A DNA stretch of 64,000 bases, from positions 1-64,000 of the forward strand of contig JAFZRE010000036.1 of assembly GCA_017620015.1 (NCBI GenBank). Direction: 5' to 3'. Made by a program: the position numbers and the translations under genes. Below are positions 8,515-18,100 of this stretch, piece by piece. Source of the stretch: Bacteroidales bacterium. Its GTDB lineage: Bacteria > Bacteroidota > Bacteroidia > Bacteroidales > ML635J-15. The notes below the pieces were generated by a model. That model did not search any database and had not been told where the DNA came from. It worked only from the letters and a program-made list of their open reading frames with translations. Within the stretch, counting starts at the first letter, position 1; each line of letters starts with the position of its first letter.

Positions 8515-8707
8515 CAAGCCCCCTTTTTGTCTTTGACTTGGCATAGCATAACGGATTAGAAAAAAACAAAAAAGGATTTAGGACAGGGAATAGGAACGGA
8601 TATGCTTTGAAAGAACACACTTCGGCTGTGGCGGTAGGCTCGATTGACATAGCATTCCATTTCAATATCCTATAGAGGAGTGTTGGCTATTAGTATATGT
8701 ATCGTGA

Positions 8708-9913
8708 TTAGATAAGTTGGTCTTCGAGGACTGACGGTCGGTGCGTTACAGGCACGGTGTTTTGCGTACACGGTGCTACGCTCGGTAGCGGTTCGGTGTC
8801 GGTCGGTAGCGGTTGGGTATGTACATAAACGGACTGTACTGGCTTTGCGGTGGTCGGCTCGGTGTCGCTCTGCTTGTTAATGGTTTGCTCGGTGGTCGGC
8901 TCGGTGATGGTCGGCACAGCAGTGGTCGGTTCGGCAGTATGTGCTTTGCGCCCTTTGCGTGGAGGGTGCGCACGGCTCTCAAGGGTATCGAAGGCAAATC
9001 CCACCGCGTTTATCTTTTTCTTTGCCCTGTGCGCGGACGAAGTGAAGTACAATAATCTGTTCAAGACAAGGAAAAACATCTGCTCAAGGAGGTCTTTGTC
9101 ATCTATGTTGTCCCATATCTGTTCACGGCATATCCAGTAGGTTGTTATTTCGTTTAACGCAGTGAGGCTCTCCATAACCGTGTTGTTAATTTCGTTTGCG
9201 TTTCGCAACTCCACTTCAATTCGATACAACTTGTTGCTCTCCCCGTATGCTCTTTGGTACTCCTTGTGGCTTGACTCTTCAATCTCTTTGCCCTTGTCGT
9301 AACCCCGTACCCCGATTGTCATTTTTTTGTTTTGTATGTAGAGGGTCTTGTCCCTTATAGGGTTCTTCCTCGTTCCAGTACAGAGAAATGACAGACTTTC
9401 GAGTCTGTCCTTCATACCTACCTTTTTGCCGTTGACAATAACATCATATTTAAATGGTTTCCCATTTATGATTAGACATTCTTGCCGTATGATGCGGTAT
9501 AGTTCTTTTGTTAAATCCTTGTCGCTGTCGAGTGCTAAATCAAGTTTGCTGACCTGATAGTATTGAAGTTTTAGCGCGTTCTGAAGGCTCTCCGTTCGTG
9601 CCTTGAAGCCGTTGGTGTATAGTGCTTCGTTGCTTACGGACAAATATATCTTGTTGCGGTTTGGGTTAAAATCCCAACCAGTGTAAAGCGTCCCCAACTC
9701 CTTCCACTCGCCGTTATCGTCGTAGCACACGGAGAAGCAATATGGATATGCACGCCGCATCTGCAATCGGTGTAGAAGAAATTTTGTCCCAGTTTTCTTG
9801 TCTGTTGCGCGGAGGTCGCCCTCGACTTTGACATTAGAAAGTTTGTTGATGAGCGTCCCGTTTCGTTCGAAGGTGACCTCAAGTTTGTCGATGTTGATGT
9901 CGTAGTATATCAT
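8708..9913 (-). CDS. Replication initiation factor-like protein (Rep_trans-like)
   Basis: A 401-residue protein in opposite orientation to its neighbours. Motifs resembling the Rep_trans / replication initiation factor family are visible: VSKLDLALDSD near residue 118, VRGYDKGKEIEES near residue 205 and LYRIEVELRNANEI after it. In that family such motifs belong to a rolling-circle type initiator or conjugative transfer nickase. The C-terminal ~90 residues are a low-complexity Thr/Pro/Glu tail (EPTTAVPTITEPTTEQ...) encoded by reiterated CGGT/GGTCGG sequence. ATG at 9913 gives a full N-terminus (MIYYDINIDKLEVTF). It may let the excised circle replicate or be mobilised; this is inference. Confidence 0.6.
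   Translation of the reverse strand: MIYYDINIDKLEVTFERNGTLINKLSNVKVEGDLRATDKKTGTKFLLHRLQMRRAYPYCFSVCYDDNGEWKELGTLYTGWDFNPNRNKIYLSVSNEALYTNGFKARTESLQNALKLQYYQVSKLDLALDSDKDLTKELYRIIRQECLIINGKPFKYDVIVNGKKVGMKDRLESLSFLCTGTRKNPIRDKTLYIQNKKMTIGVRGYDKGKEIEESSHKEYQRAYGESNKLYRIEVELRNANEINNTVMESLTALNEITTYWICREQIWDNIDDKDLLEQMFFLVLNRLLYFTSSAHRAKKKINAVGFAFDTLESRAHPPRKGRKAHTAEPTTAVPTITEPTTEQTINKQSDTEPTTAKPVQSVYVHTQPLPTDTEPLPSVAPCTQNTVPVTHRPSVLEDQLI
8713..8945. repeat. Low-complexity GGTCGG/CGGT-rich tract
   Basis: The plus strand repeats CGGT, GGTCGG and CTCGGT many times with irregular spacing. It encodes the Thr/Pro/Glu tail of the Rep-like protein on the minus strand. The repeat makes the tail prone to length change by slippage or recombination. 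Confidence 0.6.
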
Positions 9914-10211
9914 AACCCTATATGTTTTATAATCAAATCATTCCCTATGTTTTTAATGAATGGTGGACGGCAAAAACTATAGGGGAAAAAAGCCGCCCAC
10001 CAGATTATTTATATATTGTGATTTGTCGGCGATTTCAGAATGGATATGAGATATTTTGAAATTACCCTCATTGGGGTCGGTCGTGCAGATATATGGAAGC
10101 ACCGCTCGGATACCTACGGCACATACACTATTCTTCTTTCATATTTAATCCACTATACCATAGCCACTTATTTCCGCCCTCACATTTTTGTTCATATCTT
10201 GGTGGTTGCCA
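9914..10211. other. Divergent intergenic region between rep-like gene and hsdM
   Basis: About 300 bases with no gene. It includes a hairpin at 9961-10002 (arms TGGTGGACGGC and GCCGCCCACCA, 11 pairs with one mismatch or G-U, 20-nt A-rich loop). The open frame running through it into hsdM from 10040 does not look like protein and the methyltransferase begins at 10262. Confidence 0.5.
9961..10002. other. Stable hairpin upstream of the rep-like gene
   Basis: An 11-bp stem with a 20-nt A-rich loop, 48 bases upstream of the rep-like start codon. It could be a nicking or double-strand origin structure, or an attenuator; nothing in the sequence decides between these. Confidence 0.4.
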
Positions 10212-10242
10212 TTGCTGAAAAACACAAAAACACGTATCTTTG
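10212..10242 (+). promoter_or_regulatory. Promoter of the hsd locus
   Basis: TTG at 10212-10214, a 20-bp spacer and TATCTTTG at 10235-10242, 19 bases ahead of the hsdM ATG at 10262. This supports 10262 as the true start. Confidence 0.65.
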
Positions 10243-10261
10243 TCACCTTAAAACTGGATAT

Positions 10262-11755
10262 ATGATTACTGGCAAAATAAAATCTGGCATTGATTCCATT
10301 TGGGATACCTTCTGGACTGGTGGCATTACCAACGGGATAACGGTTGTGGAACAGATGACATACCTGTTCTTTATGAAGATGCTTGACGACACCCAGAGCA
10401 GCAAGGAGGCTAATGCAAACCGTATGGGCGTTGCAATAAAAGAACCGACATTCAAGCAGGGAATGTGGCACAACCCCGAAACCGACAGGGATGTACCATA
10501 CGAAAACCTGCGCTGGAAGGTATTCAAGAATATGGAAGCCGACACGATGTTCCGAACTGTCAGCAAGGATGTGTTTGTGTTCATCAAGAACCTCAACGAA
10601 GGCAAGGAGTCGGCATACAGCAGATTTATGGAGAACGCCACCTTCCTGATACAAAGCCCGCGCACTTTGGTAAAGGTTGTCGAAGGCATTGACAGCCTCG
10701 ATATGACCAACAAGGACACTATGGGCGATGTGTACGAGTATGTGCTTGGCAAGATGGCTGCCAGTGGCAACAACGGGCAGTTCCGAACACCGCGCCACAT
10801 AATCCGTATGATGGTGGAACTTATGGAGCCGACCTACAAGGACATAATCTGCGACCCTGCAATGGGTTCGGCTGGATTCATTGTCGAGAGTGCAAAGTAT
10901 GTGGGCGAGCACTACAAGAGCGAACTGCTGAAGAGGGAGAACTCCGAACACTACAAGAACAATATGCTTCACGGATTCGACACCGATGCCACGATGCTCC
11001 GCATTGGTGCTATGAACCTTATGCTGCACGGTGTGGACAATCCCGACATCCAATACAAGGACAGCCTCTCGACCGACAACACCGACACGGGCAAGTACAC
11101 TCTATGCCTTGCAAATCCGCCTTTTGCTGGAAGTATCGACAAGGAAATAATCAGCAAGACGCTCACGGCAATCACCAGCACCAAAAAGACCGAACTGCTG
11201 TTCGTGGCACTTTTTACACGGATGTTGCAGACGGGCGGTCGCTGTGCAAGCATAGTTCCCGATGGCGTTTTGTTCGGCAACAGCACAGGACACAAGGCAA
11301 TACGAAAGGAGTTGATTGAAAATCAGCGACTGCAAGCGGTAATATCAATGCCGAGCGGTGTATTCAAGCCGTATGCTGGCGTATCTACTGCCATTCTCAT
11401 TTTTACCAAGACCAATGCAGGCGGTACTGACAAGGTGTGGTTCTACGATATGAAAGCCGATGGTTTCTCGTTGGACGACAAGCGCACACCCATTGCCGAC
11501 AACGACATTCCCGACATTATTGCTCGGTTCAAGAACCTCGATGCCGAAGAAGGCAGGACACGCAAGGAGCAATCGTTCTTGGTGCCAGTAGATGAAATCA
11601 GAGCCAACGACTACGACCTCAGTATCAACAAATACAAGGAAGTGGAGAAGGTTAAGGTTGAATACGAAAAGCCAGAAGTTGTGATGGGAAGGATTGTGGA
11701 GTTGCAGGACGAGATAAATGCTGCGATTGACGAGTTTAAGAAAATATATCTATGA
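10262..11755 (+). CDS. hsdM: Type I restriction-modification system methyltransferase subunit
   Basis: A 497-residue N6-adenine DNA methyltransferase subunit. It begins MITGKIKSGIDSIWDTFW and has the helical N-terminal HsdM_N domain (VVEQMTYLFFMKMLDD). The SAM-binding motif DPAMGSAGF lies at residues 198-206, preceded by GQFRTPRHIIRMMVELM, and the catalytic motif NPPF at 285-288. With HsdS it methylates both strands of the recognition site and, with HsdR, forms the restriction complex. The start was taken at 10262 because a good promoter lies just upstream and the extra frame before it is not protein-like. It is followed by hsdS after a 77-base repeat-rich gap. Confidence 0.95.
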   Translation: MITGKIKSGIDSIWDTFWTGGITNGITVVEQMTYLFFMKMLDDTQSSKEANANRMGVAIKEPTFKQGMWHNPETDRDVPYENLRWKVFKNMEADTMFRTVSKDVFVFIKNLNEGKESAYSRFMENATFLIQSPRTLVKVVEGIDSLDMTNKDTMGDVYEYVLGKMAASGNNGQFRTPRHIIRMMVELMEPTYKDIICDPAMGSAGFIVESAKYVGEHYKSELLKRENSEHYKNNMLHGFDTDATMLRIGAMNLMLHGVDNPDIQYKDSLSTDNTDTGKYTLCLANPPFAGSIDKEIISKTLTAITSTKKTELLFVALFTRMLQTGGRCASIVPDGVLFGNSTGHKAIRKELIENQRLQAVISMPSGVFKPYAGVSTAILIFTKTNAGGTDKVWFYDMKADGFSLDDKRTPIADNDIPDIIARFKNLDAEEGRTRKEQSFLVPVDEIRANDYDLSINKYKEVEKVKVEYEKPEVVMGRIVELQDEINAAIDEFKKIYL

Positions 11756-11758
11756 GGT

Positions 11759-11832
11759 ATGAACCTTTGAGGTAGGAAGTATGAACTTTTGAGGTGGGAA
11801 GTTTTGAAGTATGAATCTTTGAGGTAGGAAGT
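11759..11832 (+). repeat. Tandem 22-nt repeats forming mini-cistrons ahead of hsdS
   Basis: Three copies of a unit starting ATGAA, followed by a TGA stop as the fourth codon and a GAGGTAGGAAGT-like purine-rich stretch directly before the next ATG. Copies start at 11759, 11781 (30 nt, with 8 extra bases) and 11811, and the hsdS ATG at 11833 takes the place of the next start. Each unit reads as Met-Asn-Leu/Phe-stop. Confidence 0.75.
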
Positions 11833-13038
11833 ATGAATAAACAAAACTGGACATATAAGAAACTTGGCGAGGTATGCACTATTGAACGAGGCGGTTCTCC
11901 AAGACCTATTAACGAATATATTACAGATGACCCCAATGGCTTAAATTGGATTAAAATTGGTGATGCCAAAGAAGGCTCAAAGTATATAACCTCAACCAAA
12001 GAAAAGATAAAACCAGAAGGACTAAAGAAAACAAGATTCGTTCATAAAGGAGATTTTATTCTTTCAAACTCAATGAGTTTCGGCAAACCTTATATTTTAG
12101 AAATAGATGGTTGCATACACGATGGATGGTTAGTTATACACGATGACAACAACACATTTGACAAATCATTTCTGTACTATCTCTTGGGAAGTCCTAATAT
12201 GTATATGGAGTTTCAAAGATTGGCAGTTGGTGGAGTTGTAAATAACCTAAACAGCGAAATAGTCCGTAATGTAGTTATCCCCGTCCCACCACTTTCCACC
12301 CAATCCCGCATAGTTTCCGAACTCGACCTCCTTCAATCCCTTATCGACAAGCAGAAGGCGCAACTGAAAGAACTTGACACCCTTGCCCAAAGCATTTTCT
12401 ACGATATGTTCGGCGACCCCGTGGAGAACGAAAAGGGATGGGAAGTGAAGAAGTTAAAATACTTATCTTCTTTGATAACTAATGGAACTACCCCAAAAGG
12501 TGGTGCAGAAGTGTATGTAGATGATGGCATCCTATTTCTGCGTAGTCAAAATGTGTGGAGAAATCGGATTGAATTTGATGACATAGCACATATTGACGCA
12601 AAAACAAATGCTAAAATGTATAAAAGTGTATTACATCATAATGACATTTTAATTACAAAAACAGGAAGAATCAATACAGAAAATAGTAGTCTTGGTAGGG
12701 CAGCCTTATTTACAGGTCAAACAGGAACTGCAAATATCAATGGTCACGTTTATCTAATTCGATTGTTAGATGGAGTATCTCACATTTTCATCATCCAGAT
12801 ACTAACAAGTCAAGCTTATCGAGAATACATAAGAAAAGTATGTGTTGGTGGTATTGATAAAAGACAAATAAATAAAGAACAAGTAGATGATTTTCCAATT
12901 ATTTTACCTCCACTTTCATTACAACAATCTTATGCCAACAAAATCGAAGCAATAGAGAAACAGAAGTCAGCAATAAGCAAGAGCATAGCGGAAACAGAGA
13001 AACTGTTTGAATATACGATGGATAAGTATTTTGGATAA
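11833..13038 (+). CDS. hsdS: Type I restriction-modification specificity subunit
   Basis: A 401-residue DNA-recognition subunit. It has two target recognition domains (about residues 5-155 and 205-345), each beginning with a W-x-x-KKLG/K-type strand (NWTYKKLGEVCTI; GWEVKKLKYLSSLI). Each is followed by a conserved helical spacer (STQSRIVSELDLLQSLIDKQKAQLKEL-type and QQSYANKIEAIEKQKSAI-type). This makes a normal full-length HsdS for a bipartite target. The target sequence cannot be read from the protein. Its ATG follows directly on the tandem mini-cistron repeats. There is no second or partial hsdS in the element, so target switching by DNA inversion is not supported. Confidence 0.92.
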   Translation: MNKQNWTYKKLGEVCTIERGGSPRPINEYITDDPNGLNWIKIGDAKEGSKYITSTKEKIKPEGLKKTRFVHKGDFILSNSMSFGKPYILEIDGCIHDGWLVIHDDNNTFDKSFLYYLLGSPNMYMEFQRLAVGGVVNNLNSEIVRNVVIPVPPLSTQSRIVSELDLLQSLIDKQKAQLKELDTLAQSIFYDMFGDPVENEKGWEVKKLKYLSSLITNGTTPKGGAEVYVDDGILFLRSQNVWRNRIEFDDIAHIDAKTNAKMYKSVLHHNDILITKTGRINTENSSLGRAALFTGQTGTANINGHVYLIRLLDGVSHIFIIQILTSQAYREYIRKVCVGGIDKRQINKEQVDDFPIILPPLSLQQSYANKIEAIEKQKSAISKSIAETEKLFEYTMDKYFG

Positions 13039-13040
13039 CA

Positions 13041-13775
13041 ATGGTTGATGTCGAGGCTAAACATAAGCAGGAACAATGGGAAGTTGAATTTCTATTTAAG
13101 CATTTAGGAATTGCAACATACCGAAAAGGCGAAAGCCCTGATTTTACTTTTGATTACGAAGGAAAGCATATAGGTTTGGAACACACTAATTGTTTTCCGA
13201 ACGGAAAAACATTGGAGCATAATAGTTGGCAAAAGATTGAGGATTTAATAGTTGCCGAACTTAATAAAAGCGATTTGCAACCGCGACTTATTGCCTATAG
13301 TGTTACTACTCATAAAAACGGGAAAAAGACCTACACAGACATTGCCGATGAGATATTATCCGCCTATAAGTGGATGATAGATAATGAAGTAAATACCATA
13401 GACATATTTGACAACTATGGGTTCCCGCTAAAGGCGTTAACCTATATACATTATTCCACCTCTTATATTCCTGACAGGTTCAGTTTATCAGAAATGGTCG
13501 GTGGCGTAGGGAATTTGGCTGGTATCAATCATATTATAGATTCTGTAAGCAAAAAGGAAAAACTGCTGGCGAAATATAAAGGCAAAAATGAGAATAGCTC
13601 AATCCAAGAGTTTTGGTTGTCGATATACATTCCGACAGACGAGTATTGCACAGAGGTAGAATGTGATACAACATATTTTAAGGATTGCCAATACGATAGG
13701 ATTTACCTGATAAACGGCAGACATATTGGAGCGTTGAGTCGTGGCGACACAACAAGCATTATAAGACTAAAATGA
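13041..13775 (+). CDS. Unknown protein in the hsd locus, possible nuclease-like fold
   Basis: A 244-residue protein starting two bases after hsdS, so certainly cotranscribed. I do not recognise the family. The N-terminal part (KQEQWEVEFLFKHLGIATYRKGESPDFTFDYEGKHIGLEHTN) has a layout like PD-(D/E)xK nucleases: a helix, then PDF, then a strand ending in Glu, but the usual Lys after the Glu is His/Thr here. The middle has YTDIADEILSAYKWM and the end WLSIYIPTDEYCTEVECDTTYF. There are no signal or membrane segments. It may be a restriction-linked accessory or an inactive nuclease-like protein; function unassigned. Confidence 0.7.
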   Translation: MVDVEAKHKQEQWEVEFLFKHLGIATYRKGESPDFTFDYEGKHIGLEHTNCFPNGKTLEHNSWQKIEDLIVAELNKSDLQPRLIAYSVTTHKNGKKTYTDIADEILSAYKWMIDNEVNTIDIFDNYGFPLKALTYIHYSTSYIPDRFSLSEMVGGVGNLAGINHIIDSVSKKEKLLAKYKGKNENSSIQEFWLSIYIPTDEYCTEVECDTTYFKDCQYDRIYLINGRHIGALSRGDTTSIIRLK

Positions 13776-13800
13776 TTATTTTTGTGGAATAAAATTGACT

Positions 13801-15198
13801 ATGAATAAGATACAGGCACGAGAAAGCCAGAATGTGGAATACAAGAGCAGTTGGCACGACAAATACTTGGAATGGATTTGCGGGTTCGCCAATGCGCAGG
13901 GTGCTGTGATGTATTTCGGGGTGAACGACGAACACGAAGTCGTAGGGCTTAAACAGGTGGACAAACTTATGGAGGAAATCCCCAACAAGATTGTCACAAC
14001 TATGGGCATAGTTACCGAGGTCAACCTTCGCGAATCGGACGGACTCGACTATATCGAGGTGCAGATTGAACCAAGCAATATCCCCATAAGTTACAAGGGC
14101 AAATACTACTACCGTTCGGGCAGCACTATGCAGGAACTTCGTGGCACTGCGCTCCAGCAGTTCATACTGAAGAAGATGGGGCGTTCGTGGGACGACATTG
14201 CCAACGATTTCGCCACTATCGACGACTTGGACAAGTCGGCTATCGACTACCTGCTGAAAAACGGCTACGAGAACGGACGAATAAGCAAGGACGAACTTGA
14301 CGCACCCGTCGAGATGGTACTGCAAAACCTTAACCTTGTCAACGAGGAAGGCAAACTGAAAAATGCCGCCCTGCTGTTGTTCGCCAAGAAACCGCAGAGG
14401 TATTTCACCTGCGTACAGTTCAAGATTGGCAGGTTCGGGCACAGCGAAGCCGACCTGATTATACAGGATGTGATAGAAGGCAACATAATCCAGATGGCAG
14501 ACCGCGTAATGGAAGTGCTAAAGTCGAAATACCTCACGATGCCAATCCGTTTCGAGGGTATGCGCAGGATAGAGAAATTGGAAATTCCAGAGGAGGCATT
14601 GCGCGAAATCCTATACAATGCCATCGCACACAAGGACTATATGGGCGCACCCATTCAGATGAGGGTTTGGGACAACTATATCGAAGTGTGGAACGAGGGC
14701 GAATTGCCAGCAGGCTATACGCCCGAAACATTGTTGGAACGGCACTCGTCGCGTCCGCGCAACCGCAATATAGCCAATGCGTTCTTCAAGGCTGGCTTTG
14801 TCGATGCTTGGGGACGAGGCTACAAGAAGATACGCGAAGGATTTGAAAGCGCAGGACTGCCGATGCCCGTAATCGAGTCGGCTGACGGAGGCGTAAGGGT
14901 TACATTCCAGAGGAATAATGCGAACGGTTCACAAACGAATGTCGCAAGTAATGTCACCAGTGATGTCACCAGTGATGTCACCAGTTTGTCACCAGTGCAA
15001 CTTACTGATAGACAAAAGAAAATATGTGAACTGATAAAAGGAAATCCCCAGATGTCAGCAAGCGAAATGTCACCAGTTTTGTCAGTAGCAATAAGGACAG
15101 TCAGACGAGATTTGGTTCTACTGCAAAAGATGGGTGTTTTAATTCGTGAAGGTAATACAAGTGCAGGACGCTGGGTAATTGTTCAAAAGGAAAATTAA
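13801..15198 (+). CDS. AlbA_2 (Schlafen-like) ATP-binding regulator in the hsd locus
   Basis: A 465-residue protein with an AlbA_2 putative nucleic-acid-binding domain at residues ~5-120 (ESQNVEYKSSW, CGFANAQGAVMYFGVNDEHEVVGL, YYRSGSTMQEL). A RecG-like GHKL ATPase region follows (about 245-370: EIPEEALREILYNAIAHKDY, IEVWNEGELP, RNRNIANAFFKAGFVDAWGRG). A winged-helix C-terminus closes it (RQKKICELIKGNPQMSASEMSP, VRRDLVLLQKMGVL). Such genes are often found between hsd genes, where they are thought to regulate. The start is ATG 13801 rather than a TTG two codons earlier. A TATTTTTG box at 13777-13784 may give an internal promoter. Its stop overlaps the hsdR ATG by one base. Confidence 0.8.
   Translation: MNKIQARESQNVEYKSSWHDKYLEWICGFANAQGAVMYFGVNDEHEVVGLKQVDKLMEEIPNKIVTTMGIVTEVNLRESDGLDYIEVQIEPSNIPISYKGKYYYRSGSTMQELRGTALQQFILKKMGRSWDDIANDFATIDDLDKSAIDYLLKNGYENGRISKDELDAPVEMVLQNLNLVNEEGKLKNAALLLFAKKPQRYFTCVQFKIGRFGHSEADLIIQDVIEGNIIQMADRVMEVLKSKYLTMPIRFEGMRRIEKLEIPEEALREILYNAIAHKDYMGAPIQMRVWDNYIEVWNEGELPAGYTPETLLERHSSRPRNRNIANAFFKAGFVDAWGRGYKKIREGFESAGLPMPVIESADGGVRVTFQRNNANGSQTNVASNVTSDVTSDVTSLSPVQLTDRQKKICELIKGNPQMSASEMSPVLSVAIRTVRRDLVLLQKMGVLIREGNTSAGRWVIVQKEN
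14950..14985 (+). repeat. Three 12-bp tandem repeats inside the AlbA_2 gene
   Basis: Three copies of a 12-bp unit, AATGTCACCAGT or GATGTCACCAGT, encoding (N/D)VTS three times. A truncated TTGTCACCAGT follows, and a further AATGTCACCAGT occurs about 80 bp downstream in another frame. The tract is the linker between the ATPase and winged-helix parts. Confidence 0.75.
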
Positions 15199-18100
15199 TG
15201 AGAAATTTCGACTACATAAAGGATTTAGGCATAACGGAACTTTACAGGTTCTGCTCTGTAGCAGAGGAAAACCAGCAAGGCAATCCAGACATTTCCGCCA
15301 TTAATGCCCGAAAAGCATTGGAATACTTGACAAAGGCTATTTACCGTCTAAAAGGTATAGCGGTTTCGGAAAGGACTTCATTGTACGAACTTGTAGATGG
15401 CGAGCCATTCAAGGAGTTTATCTGCGATGAAAAGATAATGATGGCGGTTCACTATGTGCGCAAGGTCGGCAACAATGGAGCGCACTCTGGCAATGTAAGC
15501 CGAAAGGAATCCTTCTTCTGCCTGCTGAATATCTATAATGTTGTCGGTGCAATCCTGCTCAAGCTAAAGGTTGTGGACGAAGTAAAGCCTTTCGACAGAA
15601 ATCTGGTTCCCAAGAAAGCCGACTCCATACCATACGCAATAGTTGCCAGCGACCGCAAAGACCCGACAGAAGCACTCGTGTCCATTGCCGACAGCAATTC
15701 CATAAACGACACCGCACCAGTTTACGAAATACCATCCGACATTACCGAAGCCGAAACAAGGCAAATGTTTATCGACCTTATGCTGAAGGAGGCTGGCTGG
15801 GATGTGCTTGCAACCGAAGGCATAATACAGCCGAGCAAAGCCTGTATCGAGGTGGAACTGGAAGGTATGCCCAACGAACACAATGTAGGCTATGCCGATT
15901 ATGTCCTGTTCGGTAGCGACGGCAGACCTCTTGCCGTAATAGAGGCAAAGCGCACTTCGGTATCGCCATCAAAAGGAAAGCACCAAGCAGAACTTTATGC
16001 CGACTGCCTTGAACAAAGGTACGGCGTAAGACCTGTGATATACTACACCAACGGTTTCGAGACATACATTGTCGATGGTCTTGGCTATCCGCCACGAAAA
16101 CTATATGCCTTCCATACCCAAAACGACTTGGAACTGCTCATACAGCAACGGGGCAGGCACGACATAACCGACCTCACCATAAACGATTCCATTACAAACC
16201 GACATTATCAGAAGATGGCAATCAGGGCAATATGCGAGCATTTCAACAAGATGCACCGCAAAGGTTTGCTTGTAATGGCTACAGGAACTGGCAAGACAAG
16301 GGTTTCAATCTCGCTGGTCGATGTACTTATGCGCAACGGCTGGGTAAAGAATGTGCTGTTCCTTGCCGACAGAACCAGCCTCGTGTCGCAGGCTCACAAG
16401 AACTTCGTAAAGCTTCTGCCCAATACCACCACCTGCGTATTGAGCGACAACAAGGACAGCAACAACAAGGGCAACGGAAGCCGTAAGGTCGGCAAGGTCG
16501 AAAAAGACCTCAATGCAAGAATCATATTCTCGACATACCAGACTATGATTAACAACATTGACACCGACACGAAGCCGTTTTCCGTAGGCAGGTTCGACCT
16601 GATTATAATAGACGAGGCACACCGTTCCATCTTTGGCAAATACGGGGCAATCTTCGACTATTTCGATTCGATGATGATAGGTCTTACCGCAACACCGAGA
16701 GACCAGATAGACCGTAGCACCTACGAAATATTCGAGATGGAACAGGGCGTTCCAAACTATGCCTACGAACTCGAAGAGGCTGTTGCCGACGGATACCTTG
16801 TCAACTATCGTGTATTCAAGAGAGGCTCGCTGATTATGCAGGAAGGTATCAAGTACGACAACCTTTCCGAAGAAGAAAAGAAGCAGTTGGAATCCGTATG
16901 GGAGTACGAGCAGGCACGCAAGGCTCTCGACCTGCCAATAGGCAGAAAAATGCGATACAGTCCACCACTCGAAGACAGAAATATGCAGGCTGCCGCCGAA
17001 TGTCCAGCACAATACGGGCATAGGGACATTGAAAGCGATGAGATTTTCAGTTATATCTTCAACAAGGACACCATTGATGCTGTTCTGCAAGACCTAATGG
17101 AAAACGGACTGAAAGTGCAGAGCGGAGAACGCATAGGAAAGACAATCATATTCGCATACAACCACCGCCACGCAGAACTAATCGTCAGCAGGTTCCACGA
17201 ATTATATCCCGAATACGGCTCTGGCTTCTGCGAACTAATCGACAACTATGTAACATACGCCCAGAACCTTATCGAAAACTTTGAGGTCAGGGACAAAGAC
17301 CCGCAGATTGCAGTGTCGGTAGATATGCTCGACACTGGCATTGATGTGCCAGACATACTGAACCTTGTATTCTTCAAGATAGTACGGAGCAGGATAAAGT
17401 TTTTGCAGATGATAGGTCGTGGCACAAGACTGTCGGAAGATATTTTTGGCGAAGGCAAGAACAAGGAATGTTTCTACATATTCGACTGGTGCAGGAACTT
17501 TGAATATTTCGGACAGGGCTACACTGAACCGCCAGCCTCACTGTCGCAGTCGCTCACCGAGAGATTGTTCCGCTTGCGTGCCGACATTGCATTCCACCTG
17601 CAACACCAGAGATACCAAGAGGATTCGTTCTGCAAGGGACTGCACGATGAAATCAAGTCACTTATGAAGGCACAGGTGGCACATCTTTCCGACAGTCATA
17701 TTTCGGTCAGGGCTAAATGGGAAGCCGTAAGCCACTTCAAGGACGAAAATTCTTGGACATACATATCGGAACTGGACACACTGTCATTGAAGGACGACAT
17801 TGCCCCAATCCTTGCCAAGAATACGCAGGACGAGAATGCCAAGAAGTTCGATGCCCTTACCCTGATGATAGAATTGGGCTACCTTACCGACGAAGTAAAT
17901 CCGACCAAGTGCATACAGAGAGTACAGGTCATAGCCGAAAGGCTGAAGAAAAAGGCGACTATCCCGCAGGTACAGGCGAAGATGGAGACAATCAACGAAG
18001 TGCTTACAAAGGTGGCGTGGGAAAATATGAACCTGCAATGGCTCGAAAAGGTAAGGAACGACCTGCGCGACCTTATGAAGTTCCTCGTTGGCGACAAGGG

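Noticed and set aside
10040..10261. Extended N-terminus of hsdM
   Set aside because: It lies upstream of and across the promoter box at 10235-10242, and HsdM family similarity starts at 10262.
16305..17090. 261-residue open frame opposite hsdR
   Set aside because: Antisense shadow of hsdR.
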